This document shows, one piece after another, positions 19,474-27,404 of a stretch of 64,000 nt of DNA (the first letter of the stretch is position 1; the number at the start of each line of letters is the position of its first letter). The position numbers were made by a program, and so were the translations under genes. Where the stretch lies: contig JAIXLE010000222.1 in assembly GCA_026931725.1 (NCBI GenBank), positions 1 through 64,000 on the forward strand, written 5' to 3'. The notes below the pieces were generated by a model, which had not been told where the DNA came from, did no database searches, and saw only the letters and a program-made list of their open reading frames with translations. The DNA comes from Bacteroidales bacterium (lineage in GTDB: Bacteria > Planctomycetota > Planctomycetia > Gemmatales > Gemmataceae).

Positions 19474-20289
19474 GTGAAACTTTGCATCAGTCAGTCTTCC
19501 ACAATGCCCGCGAGTTTTGCCGAAGATGTGGCAGGCTACGCGGATGGGGGATGTACAGCCCTCGAAGTGTGGTTGACCAAGCTCGAAACCCATTTGCAAG
19601 CCGCATCATTGGCGGAAACACGGCAACTACTGGCCGATCGCGGTGTGACGCTGCCCGTTGCCGCGTATCAAGGCGGACTGCTGTTGTCACAAGGAGAAGC
19701 CCGCAAAGCCCACTTCGACCATTTTCGCAAGCGACTCGATCTATGTCAGACGTTTGGCATCTCGACACTCATCCTCGTTGCCGATTTCGTCCAGAAACCG
19801 GACCCAACGGCCTTGCAACGCGCTCTGGTTTCACTGAATCAAGCCGCCGACTGGGCCGAAGGATACGGTGTCCGCCTCGCTCTGGAATTCCGCGGCACGG
19901 ACACCTTTTGCAACTGCCTCGATACGGCCGTCACGTTGGTCGAGAGTTGTGAACGCAACCAGGTCGGCGTGTGCCTTGATCTCTTTCACTTCTACAAAGG
20001 GCCGAGCAAGTCCGAAGACCTCGACCGTCTGACCGCTGCCAATCTGGCTCATGTGCAACTCTGCGATGTGGCGGGGTTGCCTCGTGAGTTCATGACCGAT
20101 GCGGATCGTGTCTTCCCCGGTGAAGGAGATTTCCGCATCCTCCCACTGATGGAACGGTTACGCGCGATCGGCTACACGGGCTGGGTGTCGTTGGAATTAC
20201 TGAACCCGATACTCTGGCAATCCAAACCCTCGCAAGTTGCCGAACTCGGGATGACCGCTCTGAAACGGTATCTAAATCACGATCGTTGA
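19474..20289 (+). CDS. Sugar phosphate isomerase/epimerase family protein (xylose isomerase-like TIM barrel)
   Basis: A 271-residue AP-endonuclease-2-type TIM barrel. Strand motifs with metal-ligand candidates are visible: RLALEFRGTD (Glu on a central strand), GVCLDLFHFYKGP (Asp and His), LAHVQLCDVAG (His) and WVSLELLNP (Glu near the C-terminus). This pattern matches hydroxypyruvate isomerase and inosose-related epimerases, but the substrate is not readable. The start is taken as GTG 19474 (VKLCISQSS), because the first barrel strand begins there and GAGG lies 11 bases upstream. It begins 8 bases after the pseudokinase stop, suggesting co-transcription. Confidence 0.75.
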   Translation: MKLCISQSSTMPASFAEDVAGYADGGCTALEVWLTKLETHLQAASLAETRQLLADRGVTLPVAAYQGGLLLSQGEARKAHFDHFRKRLDLCQTFGISTLILVADFVQKPDPTALQRALVSLNQAADWAEGYGVRLALEFRGTDTFCNCLDTAVTLVESCERNQVGVCLDLFHFYKGPSKSEDLDRLTAANLAHVQLCDVAGLPREFMTDADRVFPGEGDFRILPLMERLRAIGYTGWVSLELLNPILWQSKPSQVAELGMTALKRYLNHDR

Positions 20290-20290
20290 A

Positions 20291-20394
20291 GCCAACCATC
20301 GTGGTTCGACTCGGCGTAGCGGAAAAGGATCGTTGCTGGGTCCATTCATCGCAACCGAGGCCGGAATTATTAGACAGACGAACTTGTGTTCGGC
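20291..20394 (+). repeat. attC-like imperfect inverted repeat A
   Basis: The outer arms GCCAAC (20291) and GTTCGGC (ending 20394) pair with one bulged base. After unpaired spacers of about 7 and 4 bases, GTTCGAC (20304-20310) pairs with GACGAAC (20377-20383) apart from one A-A mismatch. The right end carries GAACTTGTGTTC, identical to the right end of site C. The R-spacer-L layout resembles integron attC sites. Read by eye; not folded computationally. Confidence 0.4.
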
Positions 20395-20435
20395 TGGGGA
20401 TGTGGGGAATGTGGAGAACATGTCGGGGGATGGAT

Positions 20436-20450
20436 GTTGTTCACAACAAC
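20436..20450 (+). promoter_or_regulatory. Palindrome overlapping a possible -35, candidate autoregulatory operator
   Basis: GTTGTT-CAC-AACAAC is a perfect palindrome 38 bases before the antitoxin start. A weak promoter can be drawn as TTGTTC (20437) and TAACAT (20459) with a 16-base spacer, so the palindrome would cover the -35. Toxin-antitoxin operons are commonly autorepressed through such sites; operator function here is inference. Confidence 0.35.
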
Positions 20451-20488
20451 AGATTGGGTAACATATTGGCATCTAATTGGAGGTCATC

Positions 20489-20683
20489 ATGAATGCACCC
20501 GTCCGTCAGTTGCTGGACCTGTTCGATGCTCTGCCCGAGCCAGACAAGCGATCGGCTGCGACTGAGATCATTCGGCGAATGCCGGGTGACGGCGAGCTGA
20601 CTGCGGATGACCACGATGCACTGACCGATGAGTTATTCGCTGCCCTCGACGCTGAGGAGGCGAACCGTGATGCGGTCCGCTGA
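20489..20683 (+). CDS. Probable antitoxin of a type II toxin-antitoxin pair
   Basis: A 64-residue acidic protein (MNAPVRQLLDLFDALPEPDK...) located directly before a PemK/MazF-type toxin gene, overlapping it by 14 bases. There is no visible AbrB/MazE or ribbon-helix-helix DNA-binding signature. The N-terminal helix LLDLFDALPEPDKRSAATEIIRR resembles small addiction-module antitoxin components, and the C-terminus ELFAALDAEEANRDA is acidic, suited to masking a basic toxin. The start at ATG 20489 has GGAGG 5 bases upstream; an in-frame TTG four codons earlier is less likely. Function inferred from position, size and charge. Confidence 0.65.
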   Translation: MNAPVRQLLDLFDALPEPDKRSAATEIIRRMPGDGELTADDHDALTDELFAALDAEEANRDAVR

Positions 20684-20987
20684 CCGTGGGGCTGTCTGGC
20701 TGGTCGATATGGGCATGACGGCCAAGATTCGCCCATGCTTGATACTCAGCGTACTGCCTGACCCGCAAGATCGGGTATTGGTCACAGTGGTTCCGCGGAC
20801 GACCAGCGTTCAGGGCACCCGGTTCGAGGTGGACGTGTCGGCCCATTTTTTCAAGTCCGGCGGGGTGTTCGATGCCCAGCAGGTGGCCACGGTTGCCCAG
20901 GTGCGGTTGATCCGACGGCTTGGTGATTTGGATTCGACCGGGATGGCTGCAGTCGAAGATGCCGTTCGCCGGTGGCTCGGGCTGTGA
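20670..20987 (+). CDS. PemK/MazF-family toxin, probable mRNA interferase
   Basis: A 105-residue SH3-like toxin. The opening RGAVWLVDMGMTAKIRPCLILS matches the MazF/PemK pattern G.iw.vd......RP.lils, and VLVTVVPRTTSVQGTRFEVDV matches the conserved second block (v.v.P.Ts...). The C-terminal block VATVAQVRLIRRLGDLDSTGMAAVEDAVRRWLGL fits the d.....l....G.l......v...l pattern. A strong GAGGAGG lies 9 bases before the ATG, inside the antitoxin gene. RNA cleavage specificity cannot be read. The pair lies between two attC-like repeats. Confidence 0.85.
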   Translation: MRSADRGAVWLVDMGMTAKIRPCLILSVLPDPQDRVLVTVVPRTTSVQGTRFEVDVSAHFFKSGGVFDAQQVATVAQVRLIRRLGDLDSTGMAAVEDAVRRWLGL

Positions 20988-20994
20988 CAGACAG

Positions 20995-21102
20995 GCCGAA
21001 CCAGGCGCTGCGGCCGACCCCGCCTCGTGGTTGAGTATCGTGCCTCGGTGGTCCTATTCGCTGTGAGTGTCCCGGCGGAGTTGCTGAGCGTGTGTGTTCA
21101 GC
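20995..21102 (+). repeat. attC-like imperfect inverted repeat B
   Basis: The outer arms GCCGAAC (20995-21001) and GTTCAGC (21096-21102) pair at 6 of 7 positions. Spacers of 4 and 5 bases follow, then CGCT (21006-21009) pairs with AGCG (21087-21090), and further in ACCCCGCC (21017-21024) pairs with GGCGGAGT (21074-21081) at 7 of 8. The unequal bases between paired blocks mirror the bulged arm of an attC. It lies between the toxin stop and the next gene. Confidence 0.45.
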
Positions 21103-21119
21103 AAAGAAAGAGTGGCCCG

Positions 21120-21542
21120 ATGCGCAGAAACGTAACTTTCCGCAGCACGGTGCCGGTTGATCTCGACCAACATCCGCCGGGTGAGGAACTTGCGGAGTAC
21201 ATTGCTGAAAAGATGACTGCCACCGGTCTGAAGGCACGTATCGTCGACGTTTACGCGAACTCCGCTTGGTGGATCAAATTAGAGGCGGAGCAGAGAATGC
21301 CGTGGGCGCTGCTCGGATACATCAACGACGGCCCCGCTGAGTGGTTGCTTCAGATCTACTCCAGCGTAGGGTGGTTCGGGTGGTTGCTCGGTCGGTCGGA
21401 CGAAAGTGAACGGCGACTCTTTACGGGACGGTTACAGGCGTTGCTAGTGGGTGATCCCCACTTCCGTGATGTGCGCTGGCATAGTGGAGTGTGGAGTGAT
21501 TCGGGATGGTCAAGCAACCCTGCCGAACAAGATGGCGTGTAG
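21120..21542 (+). CDS. Orphan hypothetical protein in the cassette-like region
   Basis: A 140-residue soluble protein with no recognised family. Visible features are an amphipathic N-terminal half (EELAEYIAEKMTATGLKARIVDVY), a Trp-rich middle (WWIKLEAEQRMPWALLGYI, then WLLQIYSSVGWFGWLLG) and a C-terminus rich in Asp, Trp and Ser. No signal peptide is present. ATG 21120 is preferred, with a purine-rich GAAAGAG upstream; an in-frame GTG at 21027 would run back through repeat B and is unlikely. It has its own flanking repeats, no obvious promoter and the same strand as the toxin-antitoxin pair, as expected of a gene cassette. Confidence 0.6.
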   Translation: MRRNVTFRSTVPVDLDQHPPGEELAEYIAEKMTATGLKARIVDVYANSAWWIKLEAEQRMPWALLGYINDGPAEWLLQIYSSVGWFGWLLGRSDESERRLFTGRLQALLVGDPHFRDVRWHSGVWSDSGWSSNPAEQDGV

Positions 21543-21569
21543 CCCAAAGAGTTGTTTAGCAAAGTGGTG

Positions 21570-21660
21570 TCGAACAAAGCGATGCAACAGATTGGGCGGT
21601 TATCACGGCTTTCCGAAGTGCGCTGTCTCTTCTGGATGCCCGACTGAACTTGTGTTCTGA
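21570..21660 (+). repeat. attC-like imperfect inverted repeat C
   Basis: The outer arms TCGAACA (21570-21576) and TGTTCTGA (21653-21660) pair with one bulged T. The inner arms AGATTGGGC (21589-21597) and GCCCGACT (21638-21645) pair along their length with a single extra base (A21591) on the left arm, as in the extrahelical base of attC L boxes. CAACAGATTGGG from the left arm recurs at 20447-20458, and GAACTTGTGTTC from the right arm recurs at 20380-20391 in site A. Confidence 0.5.
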
Positions 21661-21702
21661 GATAATATTTTAACATCCAGACTCGCCGAAAAGGTCAGAC
21701 AT

Positions 21703-23319
21703 ATGACTTGTCTCATCCGTCAGATCGTGACCCTATTGTTACTGGTGATTGGTACGCAACCTGTGCTTGCGGCGGACGCGGATGTCCTCGTGTATGGTGC
21801 GACTCCCGGCGGTTTCTGTGCCGCCATCGCAGCGGCTCGGGAGGGGGTATCGGTGATCCTTCTGGAACCAACCGACCATGTGGGGGCGATGAGTACAGGC
21901 GGCCTGAGCCATTGCGATTCCAACCAGATGGTTCGCAGCACTCTGATGGGGTTGTTCCACGAATGGCATCTGCGCGTAGTGAAGGATTATACCGATCGGG
22001 GACTCCCAGCCCCGTATGATCCCACGATCAAAGATCAATCCCGTTGGGTTTTCGAGCCCCATGTCGCCATGCGTGTGACGAAAAAAATGCTCGACGAAGC
22101 CCATGTCCGGGTGCTGACCAAGCAACCCATCCAGTCCGTCATTCGAGATGGTCAGCGTATTGTTTCTCTGGTGACACCGCAGGCAACGTATCGTGCCAAG
22201 GTCTTTGTCGATGGCACCTACGAAGGTGATCTCATGGCCGCCGCGAAAGTCGATTGGACGATTGGGCGAGAGGGTCGGGCAGAGTATCAGGAAACCCTGG
22301 CAGGCCAACGCTATCCGAAGCCGAAGATGAACATCAATGGATTCGATGATAATGGGAAAATTCTGCCTCTCATCACAACCGACATTCGCACGGCGGATGA
22401 AACGGGCGACCAGAACATCATGACGTTCAGCTTTCGCCTGTGTCTGACGACGGAACCGAAAAATCATCTGGCGATGCCAAAACCGGATCATTACGATCCG
22501 GTCCGCTTCGAGATTATCCGCCGTTACTTGCGAGCGGGCGGCAAGATTGAGCAGGTCGGGATGGATCTTTACCCCATTCCAGGCAACAAACTCGACGGCA
22601 ATAACTCGATTGGTCGACTATTCTCGATCGGTCTGATCGGTGGCGGCAAAGACTGGCACAAAGCCGATGCCGCGGGGCGGCAAGCCATCTGGGAGGCGCA
22701 TAAGCAGTACACGTTGGAATTCATCCACTTTCTGACAAATGACCCCGTCATTCCTGAGAAGGTGCGACAGAGCTACGCACGGCTCGGCTTGTGCAAGGAT
22801 GAATTCGCCGATTATGACCACTTCTCACCCGCGTTGTACGTTCGAGAATCTCGCCGCATGAAAGGGCTTTACGTCCTCAGTCAGAAAGACATTCTCAACA
22901 CGCCCCGAAAGGAAGATCCGATTGCCATTGCTTCGTTCCCAATTGACTCGCACGATTGCCAGCGTATCGCCTTGCGTGGTGGCGGCGTTCTCAACGAAGG
23001 CACCATCTTCCCCGTGCGGAAAACGCAACCGAAGCAAGGATATGCCTATCACGTTCCATACCGGGCGATCCTTCCGAAGCCGGGGCAGTGTACCAATCTG
23101 CTCGTACCCGTGGCGTTGTCCTGCACGCATGTTGGGATTTCCTCATTGCGGATCGAAGGTGCCTGGATGGTGATCGGCCAAGGTGCGGGCGTGGCGGCAG
23201 CGCTGGCAGCCCAAGCGGGTATCACCGTGCAGAAGTTGCCCTACGCCCAACTGGAAAAACACCTGCAGACTCAAGGGCAGGTTCTCGAACTCCCGGCAAC
23301 GGTGGATCACCAGAAATAA
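21703..23319 (+). CDS. Exported FAD-dependent oxidoreductase (FAD_oxidored family)
   Basis: A 538-residue protein with a signal peptide (VTLLLLVIGTQPVLAADA). The FAD-binding Rossmann motif comes immediately after it: VLVYGATPGGFCAAIAAAREG (GxxxGG type), then ILLEPTDHVGAMSTGGLSHCD. The C-terminal half returns to the FAD site (LVPVALSCTHVGISSLRIEGAWMVIGQGAGVAAALAA). This PF12831-type architecture is abundant in planctomycetes and usually annotated as xanthan lyase or a generic oxidoreductase; the substrate is unknown. Periplasmic location inferred. A single gene, with aroF 192 bases downstream. Confidence 0.82.
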   Translation: MTCLIRQIVTLLLLVIGTQPVLAADADVLVYGATPGGFCAAIAAAREGVSVILLEPTDHVGAMSTGGLSHCDSNQMVRSTLMGLFHEWHLRVVKDYTDRGLPAPYDPTIKDQSRWVFEPHVAMRVTKKMLDEAHVRVLTKQPIQSVIRDGQRIVSLVTPQATYRAKVFVDGTYEGDLMAAAKVDWTIGREGRAEYQETLAGQRYPKPKMNINGFDDNGKILPLITTDIRTADETGDQNIMTFSFRLCLTTEPKNHLAMPKPDHYDPVRFEIIRRYLRAGGKIEQVGMDLYPIPGNKLDGNNSIGRLFSIGLIGGGKDWHKADAAGRQAIWEAHKQYTLEFIHFLTNDPVIPEKVRQSYARLGLCKDEFADYDHFSPALYVRESRRMKGLYVLSQKDILNTPRKEDPIAIASFPIDSHDCQRIALRGGGVLNEGTIFPVRKTQPKQGYAYHVPYRAILPKPGQCTNLLVPVALSCTHVGISSLRIEGAWMVIGQGAGVAAALAAQAGITVQKLPYAQLEKHLQTQGQVLELPATVDHQK

Positions 23320-23511
23320 TCTGAAGTACGATAGTGGCCATCACGCGGGTATCCTACGATTAGAGATGGCGTGTGCAGGATGGTCAATGGACTCTCAAAA
23401 TGATCTCGCCGTGTCCCGGTTCGTGAAGCTCTCTCCATACAGTAATCCTCATTCCTCCCAAGCGGGCCGGAATCCGGGTTCGTTCCCTTTACGTCATAAA
23501 GGATTACGCTG

Positions 23512-24552
23512 ATGTTGGTTGTTATGCAATCGGACGCGACTGCACCCCAGGTCGACCGGGTGGTGGCAGTGATTCGTGAACGTGGGCTCACCCCGCATGT
23601 GCTGCCGGGAACAACTCGCACCGCGATCGGCATGACCGGGAACACCAGTGCGGTCGAAGCCGCTTTGTTCGAGTCGTTGCCGGGGGTCAGTGAGGCCATC
23701 CGCGTCACGAAGCCGTACAAGCTCGCCAGCCGGGAAATGCACCGTGATGATACGGCGATCCCACTGCCCCAGGGAACATTCGGCCCCGAAGCGTTTACAA
23801 TCGTGGCTGGCCCTTGCTCGGTGGAAGATGAAGCCCTGATTTTCCGTACCGCTGAGTTCCTTCTGGAAAACGGTATCACCTTCCTGCGAGCGGGCGCGTT
23901 CAAACCCCGTACCAGCCCCTACAGCTTCCAGGGACTCGGTCGAGAAGGGCTCGCCATCCTGAAGAAAGTCCGCGAGAAAACCGGCATCGCCGTCGTGACG
24001 GAATTGATGGATACCGATAACGCGGATGCCGTAGAAGAAGCCGTCGATGTCATCCAGATCGGCACCCGCAACATGCAGAACTTCGCGCTCTTGAAACGCG
24101 TCGGACTGGCCCGAAAGCCGGTGCTACTGAAACGGGGAATGAGCGCGACGCTGGAAGAATGGCTGATGGCGGCGGAATACATCATGGCCGGTGGGAACTA
24201 TCAGGTGATCCTCTGTGAGCGGGGTGTACGGACCTTCGCGGACCATAGCCGCAACACACTGGACCTGTCAGTCATTCCGCCTGCGAAAACGCAATCGCAC
24301 CTGCCGATCGTTGTCGACCCCAGCCACGGAACGGGAAAACGAGCGTACGTCCCCTCCATGAGCTTAGCGGCCCTGGCAGCGGGTGCGGATGGGCTGCTCC
24401 TGGAGATTCACCCGGACCCGGACAAGGCACTCTCGGATGGTGCCCAAACATTGGATTTCCCGACATTTGCGAAATTGCTGAATCAACTGCGTCAGCTGGC
24501 ACCGACCCTGGGTCGGTCGATTCCGTCGGGTCGATCAGAATCAGTCTGTTGA
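23512..24552 (+). CDS. aroF: 3-deoxy-7-phosphoheptulonate synthase (DAHP synthase)
   Basis: First enzyme of the shikimate pathway, condensing PEP and erythrose-4-phosphate. The 346-residue protein has an N-terminal ferredoxin-like regulatory domain (about 1-70, MLVVMQSDATAPQVDRVVAV...), as in the Thermotoga/Bacillus type. The catalytic barrel follows: IVAGPCSVED, FLRAGAFKPRTSPYSFQGLG, IQIGTRNMQNFALL, VLLKRGM, ILCERGVRTF, VDPSHGTGKRAYV and LLLEIHPDPDKALSDG. Metal-ligand Cys, His, Glu and Asp are all present. The ACT-like front domain suggests feedback control by aromatic amino acids. A strong terminator follows 12 bases after the stop. Confidence 0.95.
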   Translation: MLVVMQSDATAPQVDRVVAVIRERGLTPHVLPGTTRTAIGMTGNTSAVEAALFESLPGVSEAIRVTKPYKLASREMHRDDTAIPLPQGTFGPEAFTIVAGPCSVEDEALIFRTAEFLLENGITFLRAGAFKPRTSPYSFQGLGREGLAILKKVREKTGIAVVTELMDTDNADAVEEAVDVIQIGTRNMQNFALLKRVGLARKPVLLKRGMSATLEEWLMAAEYIMAGGNYQVILCERGVRTFADHSRNTLDLSVIPPAKTQSHLPIVVDPSHGTGKRAYVPSMSLAALAAGADGLLLEIHPDPDKALSDGAQTLDFPTFAKLLNQLRQLAPTLGRSIPSGRSESVC

Positions 24553-24564
24553 CCATCAAACACG

Positions 24565-24597
24565 AGAACCCACGGGCCATCACCCGTGGGTTCTTTG
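24565..24597 (+). terminator. Intrinsic terminator of aroF
   Basis: A perfect 12-bp stem (24565-24576 with 24583-24594), GC-rich, with a 6-base loop, followed by TTGTT. It may also slow transcription arriving from the opposing DUF1549 gene, which ends at 24616. Confidence 0.8.
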
Positions 24598-24615
24598 TTC
24601 ATCTCCCGAATCGGA

Positions 24616-26559
24616 TTAGTGATTCAGGATAAACTCATTCGTGTTGAGCAGCGCCCAGAAAACATCCTGGTAGAAGCCCAAATCATTCGGCCCAGCAGGC
24701 ATAATCCAGCCTGGCACTTCCACTGACTTCTGAGTCGGTGCGGGCTGAGGGCGAGTACCCGGACGAGTCGGGCGGGTCGGACGGGTCGGTTGCGGTTTCG
24801 CGGCCGATTGCGGTGCGGAAACTTCCACCTGGATCTTACGCCCCTTCATTTGCAGTTCCAAAAGGGTTTCCAGTTCCACACGGGACGGGTGCCGTGACAA
24901 CGCGGCCAAAAACAGTTCATCAATCACTTCACGGGCGTTGGTCTGACCATTTCGGGAGGTGTGCCGTGCGGCAATGGCACGAACCACACCGACATCCTTG
25001 GCCATTTTGCCATTCCGGTTAATTTCGGAGTTCAGTTCGGAACCGTTCAACATCAGCAGTGCTTGAATCACGGTTCCACTGAAGGTCAGTTCGTTCCCTT
25101 CATCATCGCCGAAATTGCGAACGAGTTTACCCATCCAGCGTTCACGCGCATCTTCAATGCGATCGTTCCCCCCCCCGAAAACCTCGGCTCGGGTGGCCAC
25201 CATCAGGGATTCAAACAGCACTTCCGGCGACATCGACTTCAGCGGCATCCGGGCAAAGTACGGAAGGTACTTCGGATCGGTATAGGCCGGGTTCGCTTCG
25301 TGACTCAGGCCGTAGACATCGCTGGTGCAGATCCACTCTAAGAGCATCTTGGAATCGTAGCCGGTGTTGGCGAAATCGCCCGCGATTTTGCTGAGGAGTT
25401 CTGGGTGAACCACTTCGTTGTGGCTACCGAAGTCCGCGAACGTGGCTTCCTGATTGAGCCCACGCCCGAATAAGTGGCCCCACAATCGGTTGACATAGGC
25501 TTTGGCGAAGTTGTCGTGGGTCGTAACATACTCGGCCATCACTTGACGGCGAGTTTTTCCACGGGCACCAGACAACGAAGCGAGTGTCTTGTTCGGCAAA
25601 ATTCCTTCCATGGCCTGAGCATAGTCTTTCAGGAAGTTTGGCCGAGCCGCCATCAGTTTCCCGTCACGGCGTTCATAGAAAACAATGCCCGAACGGTTGA
25701 GAGCGGGCTCATCCGAAAGTGTGACCTGAACGGGGTTATCCGTGATTTGTCGATTCCCCGTATTCGGTGTGGGGTTCCGATCACGAGTCACTTGGCGGAA
25801 GAAGGCATTCACACCCCAGAAATCGGACTGAATCCATTCTTTGTTGAAAGGGTGATCGTGGCACTGGATGCACTGTGTTTGCAGGCCGAGGAACAACCGT
25901 GTCACCCGAGACGTAATGGGAACGGCATCGAATCGCCCGAGTTCGGAACGCTTCTCACTGGGGACACTTTCACCGATGTGGGACACGATGAAATTCACCG
26001 CCCCGTTTTCATTGGTGGCCCCCGTGGCGGTGATGAGTTGCGTCACCATGTCGCGGTAGGGCACATTTTCCCGGAACTGACGGGCAAGCCACAAATGCAT
26101 CTGCTCACGGTAGAGTGGATGCGTGGAACGGGTCATCGTCCAGACGGTCCAGATATTCGCCCAATGGTTTGCATATTCGCTAGGGTAGTCAAAACTGATG
26201 GGTGTTCCCTTGGGAGCATCCAGTTTCTGAACGAACTGGTTATTCACTTTGGGCTTATAGTCCGCGTTGTAGAGCAATCGTCGAACCAGGCGGATCCGTT
26301 TATCAGCGCCGCGGTCTTGCTCGAAATCCAGGACTTCTTCTGGGAAGGGAATCCGCCCGATCAGATCAATAAAGACCCGCCGAATGAATTCGTGATCCGT
26401 CGCCCGTTTTGCGGGCTGTTTGATTTCCGCCTCTGCCCATTTGGCGGCAATCTGTTCATTGATTGCCGCGGCGTTTGGCGACAGGGTATCCGCATGAGCC
26501 CCAGGGGTGACAGCTAACAGTCCCCAGGTGGCCAATCCCAAAACAGTCAGGCGAAACAT
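24616..26559 (-). CDS. Exported DUF1549/DUF1553 planctomycete protein
   Basis: A 647-residue protein with a signal peptide (LTVLGLATWGLLAVTPGAHA). The DUF1549 domain follows (FIRRVFIDLIGRIPFPEEV, DKRIRLVRRLL), with a conserved CIQCHDHPF at 230-238. The CxxCH pattern is a typical heme c or metal site of this family. DUF1553 follows (AKAYVNRLWGHLFGRGL, DFGSHNEVVHPELL, ALLMLNGSELN). A Pro/Thr/Arg repeat (QPTRPTRPTRPGTRPQP) sits near the C-terminus. Such proteins are planctomycete-specific, normally paired with DUF1501 proteins, and of unknown function. No adjacent partner here. Confidence 0.88.
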   Translation of the reverse strand: MFRLTVLGLATWGLLAVTPGAHADTLSPNAAAINEQIAAKWAEAEIKQPAKRATDHEFIRRVFIDLIGRIPFPEEVLDFEQDRGADKRIRLVRRLLYNADYKPKVNNQFVQKLDAPKGTPISFDYPSEYANHWANIWTVWTMTRSTHPLYREQMHLWLARQFRENVPYRDMVTQLITATGATNENGAVNFIVSHIGESVPSEKRSELGRFDAVPITSRVTRLFLGLQTQCIQCHDHPFNKEWIQSDFWGVNAFFRQVTRDRNPTPNTGNRQITDNPVQVTLSDEPALNRSGIVFYERRDGKLMAARPNFLKDYAQAMEGILPNKTLASLSGARGKTRRQVMAEYVTTHDNFAKAYVNRLWGHLFGRGLNQEATFADFGSHNEVVHPELLSKIAGDFANTGYDSKMLLEWICTSDVYGLSHEANPAYTDPKYLPYFARMPLKSMSPEVLFESLMVATRAEVFGGGNDRIEDARERWMGKLVRNFGDDEGNELTFSGTVIQALLMLNGSELNSEINRNGKMAKDVGVVRAIAARHTSRNGQTNAREVIDELFLAALSRHPSRVELETLLELQMKGRKIQVEVSAPQSAAKPQPTRPTRPTRPGTRPQPAPTQKSVEVPGWIMPAGPNDLGFYQDVFWALLNTNEFILNH

Positions 26560-27002
26560 CCGTTACCCCCCTGAGGAGAGTTCAGAAATGGGCATCCTAC
26601 CACGGGTGTGATAGGCTTTATTCCCGACAATATGGCGTGAAACATTCCGTATAGACAGTTTACAACAGTTCGATGGCCGCGCCGAGAAAAACTTTGTTGC
26701 ACGTTACACATGGAAATGTTGGATTTGGTCCCCGTTATTTTCTGAGAGGTGGTTTCCACCCGAAAAGTTCCGAGAACTTGCGGCGAGTGGCTTCCCTTTC
26801 GGGGAACCGCTGCGGGGTTACCGGGTGCAGCCGACTCATCCCAGGGAAATGATTGGTGGACCAGCTGAGCGGGTCCAAGATCGCGGTGCCGTACCGATTC
26901 GGATTGCGACAACAACGTACAAACGAGGAACGCCCGCGTCACCGTGCCATCCCCGGTCATCTGGGAAATCCGGCATGCACGGGCGTTTGGAAGACTTGAG
27001 GT
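26560..27002. other. 443-base intergenic stretch
   Basis: No coding frame with family resemblance or convincing codon pattern. A long-looped inverted repeat (AACGCCCG at 26929 with CGGGCGTT ending at 26987) lies downstream of the 80-residue gene in its direction and may contribute to termination. The DUF1549 promoter should lie in the left part, but no clear boxes are seen. Confidence 0.4.
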
Positions 27003-27245
27003 TTAGTTCGCCAACGCGCGAGCTTCTTCCGCTGTGATGAGCGTGGTGGGTTTGTTCAGTTGGACACTCACCCAGCTCATAATCGCGGGAGTGTAAGGGA
27101 AAGTCCCTTTCTGCAACAGTTCCTTCATCCGGGCATCGCGGTTTTTGCGTTCTTTCCGTTTCAGCAGGCCGTTGACCGTGCGGGAAATCGCGGCTTTATC
27201 ACGCATCCGGTCCATCCGGGCCGCAGTCGACATTCGCTTCGCCAT
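27003..27245 (-). CDS. Small basic conserved-looking hypothetical protein
   Basis: An 80-residue, strongly basic, mostly helical protein (MAKRMSTAARMDRMRDKAAISR..., LLKRKERKNRDARMKELLQKG) ending LITAEEARALAN. No signal peptide or membrane segment. The start at 27245 is set by GGGGAG 8 bases upstream; an in-frame GTG three codons earlier is less likely. The charge suggests nucleic-acid or ribosome association, but no family is recognised. Confidence 0.6.
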   Translation of the reverse strand: MAKRMSTAARMDRMRDKAAISRTVNGLLKRKERKNRDARMKELLQKGTFPYTPAIMSWVSVQLNKPTTLITAEEARALAN

Positions 27246-27404
27246 AACTATCACTCCCCGTCATCCAGCAATGTGGGAAAACGTGTATCCTAGTATGGAA
27301 CCGGCCCTGCGGGAAGTCCGAAGTTGTGAGAACTCGAACACGACAAAAGGGAACGATCTTCGACACGCCCAACCTTGGAAAATCAGGCCATTCCCGCAAC
27401 CACT

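Noticed and set aside
26547-26960. 137-codon minus-strand open frame between DUF1549 and the small basic protein gene
   Set aside because: No ribosome-binding site, no family resemblance, irregular composition and overlap with the DUF1549 start.
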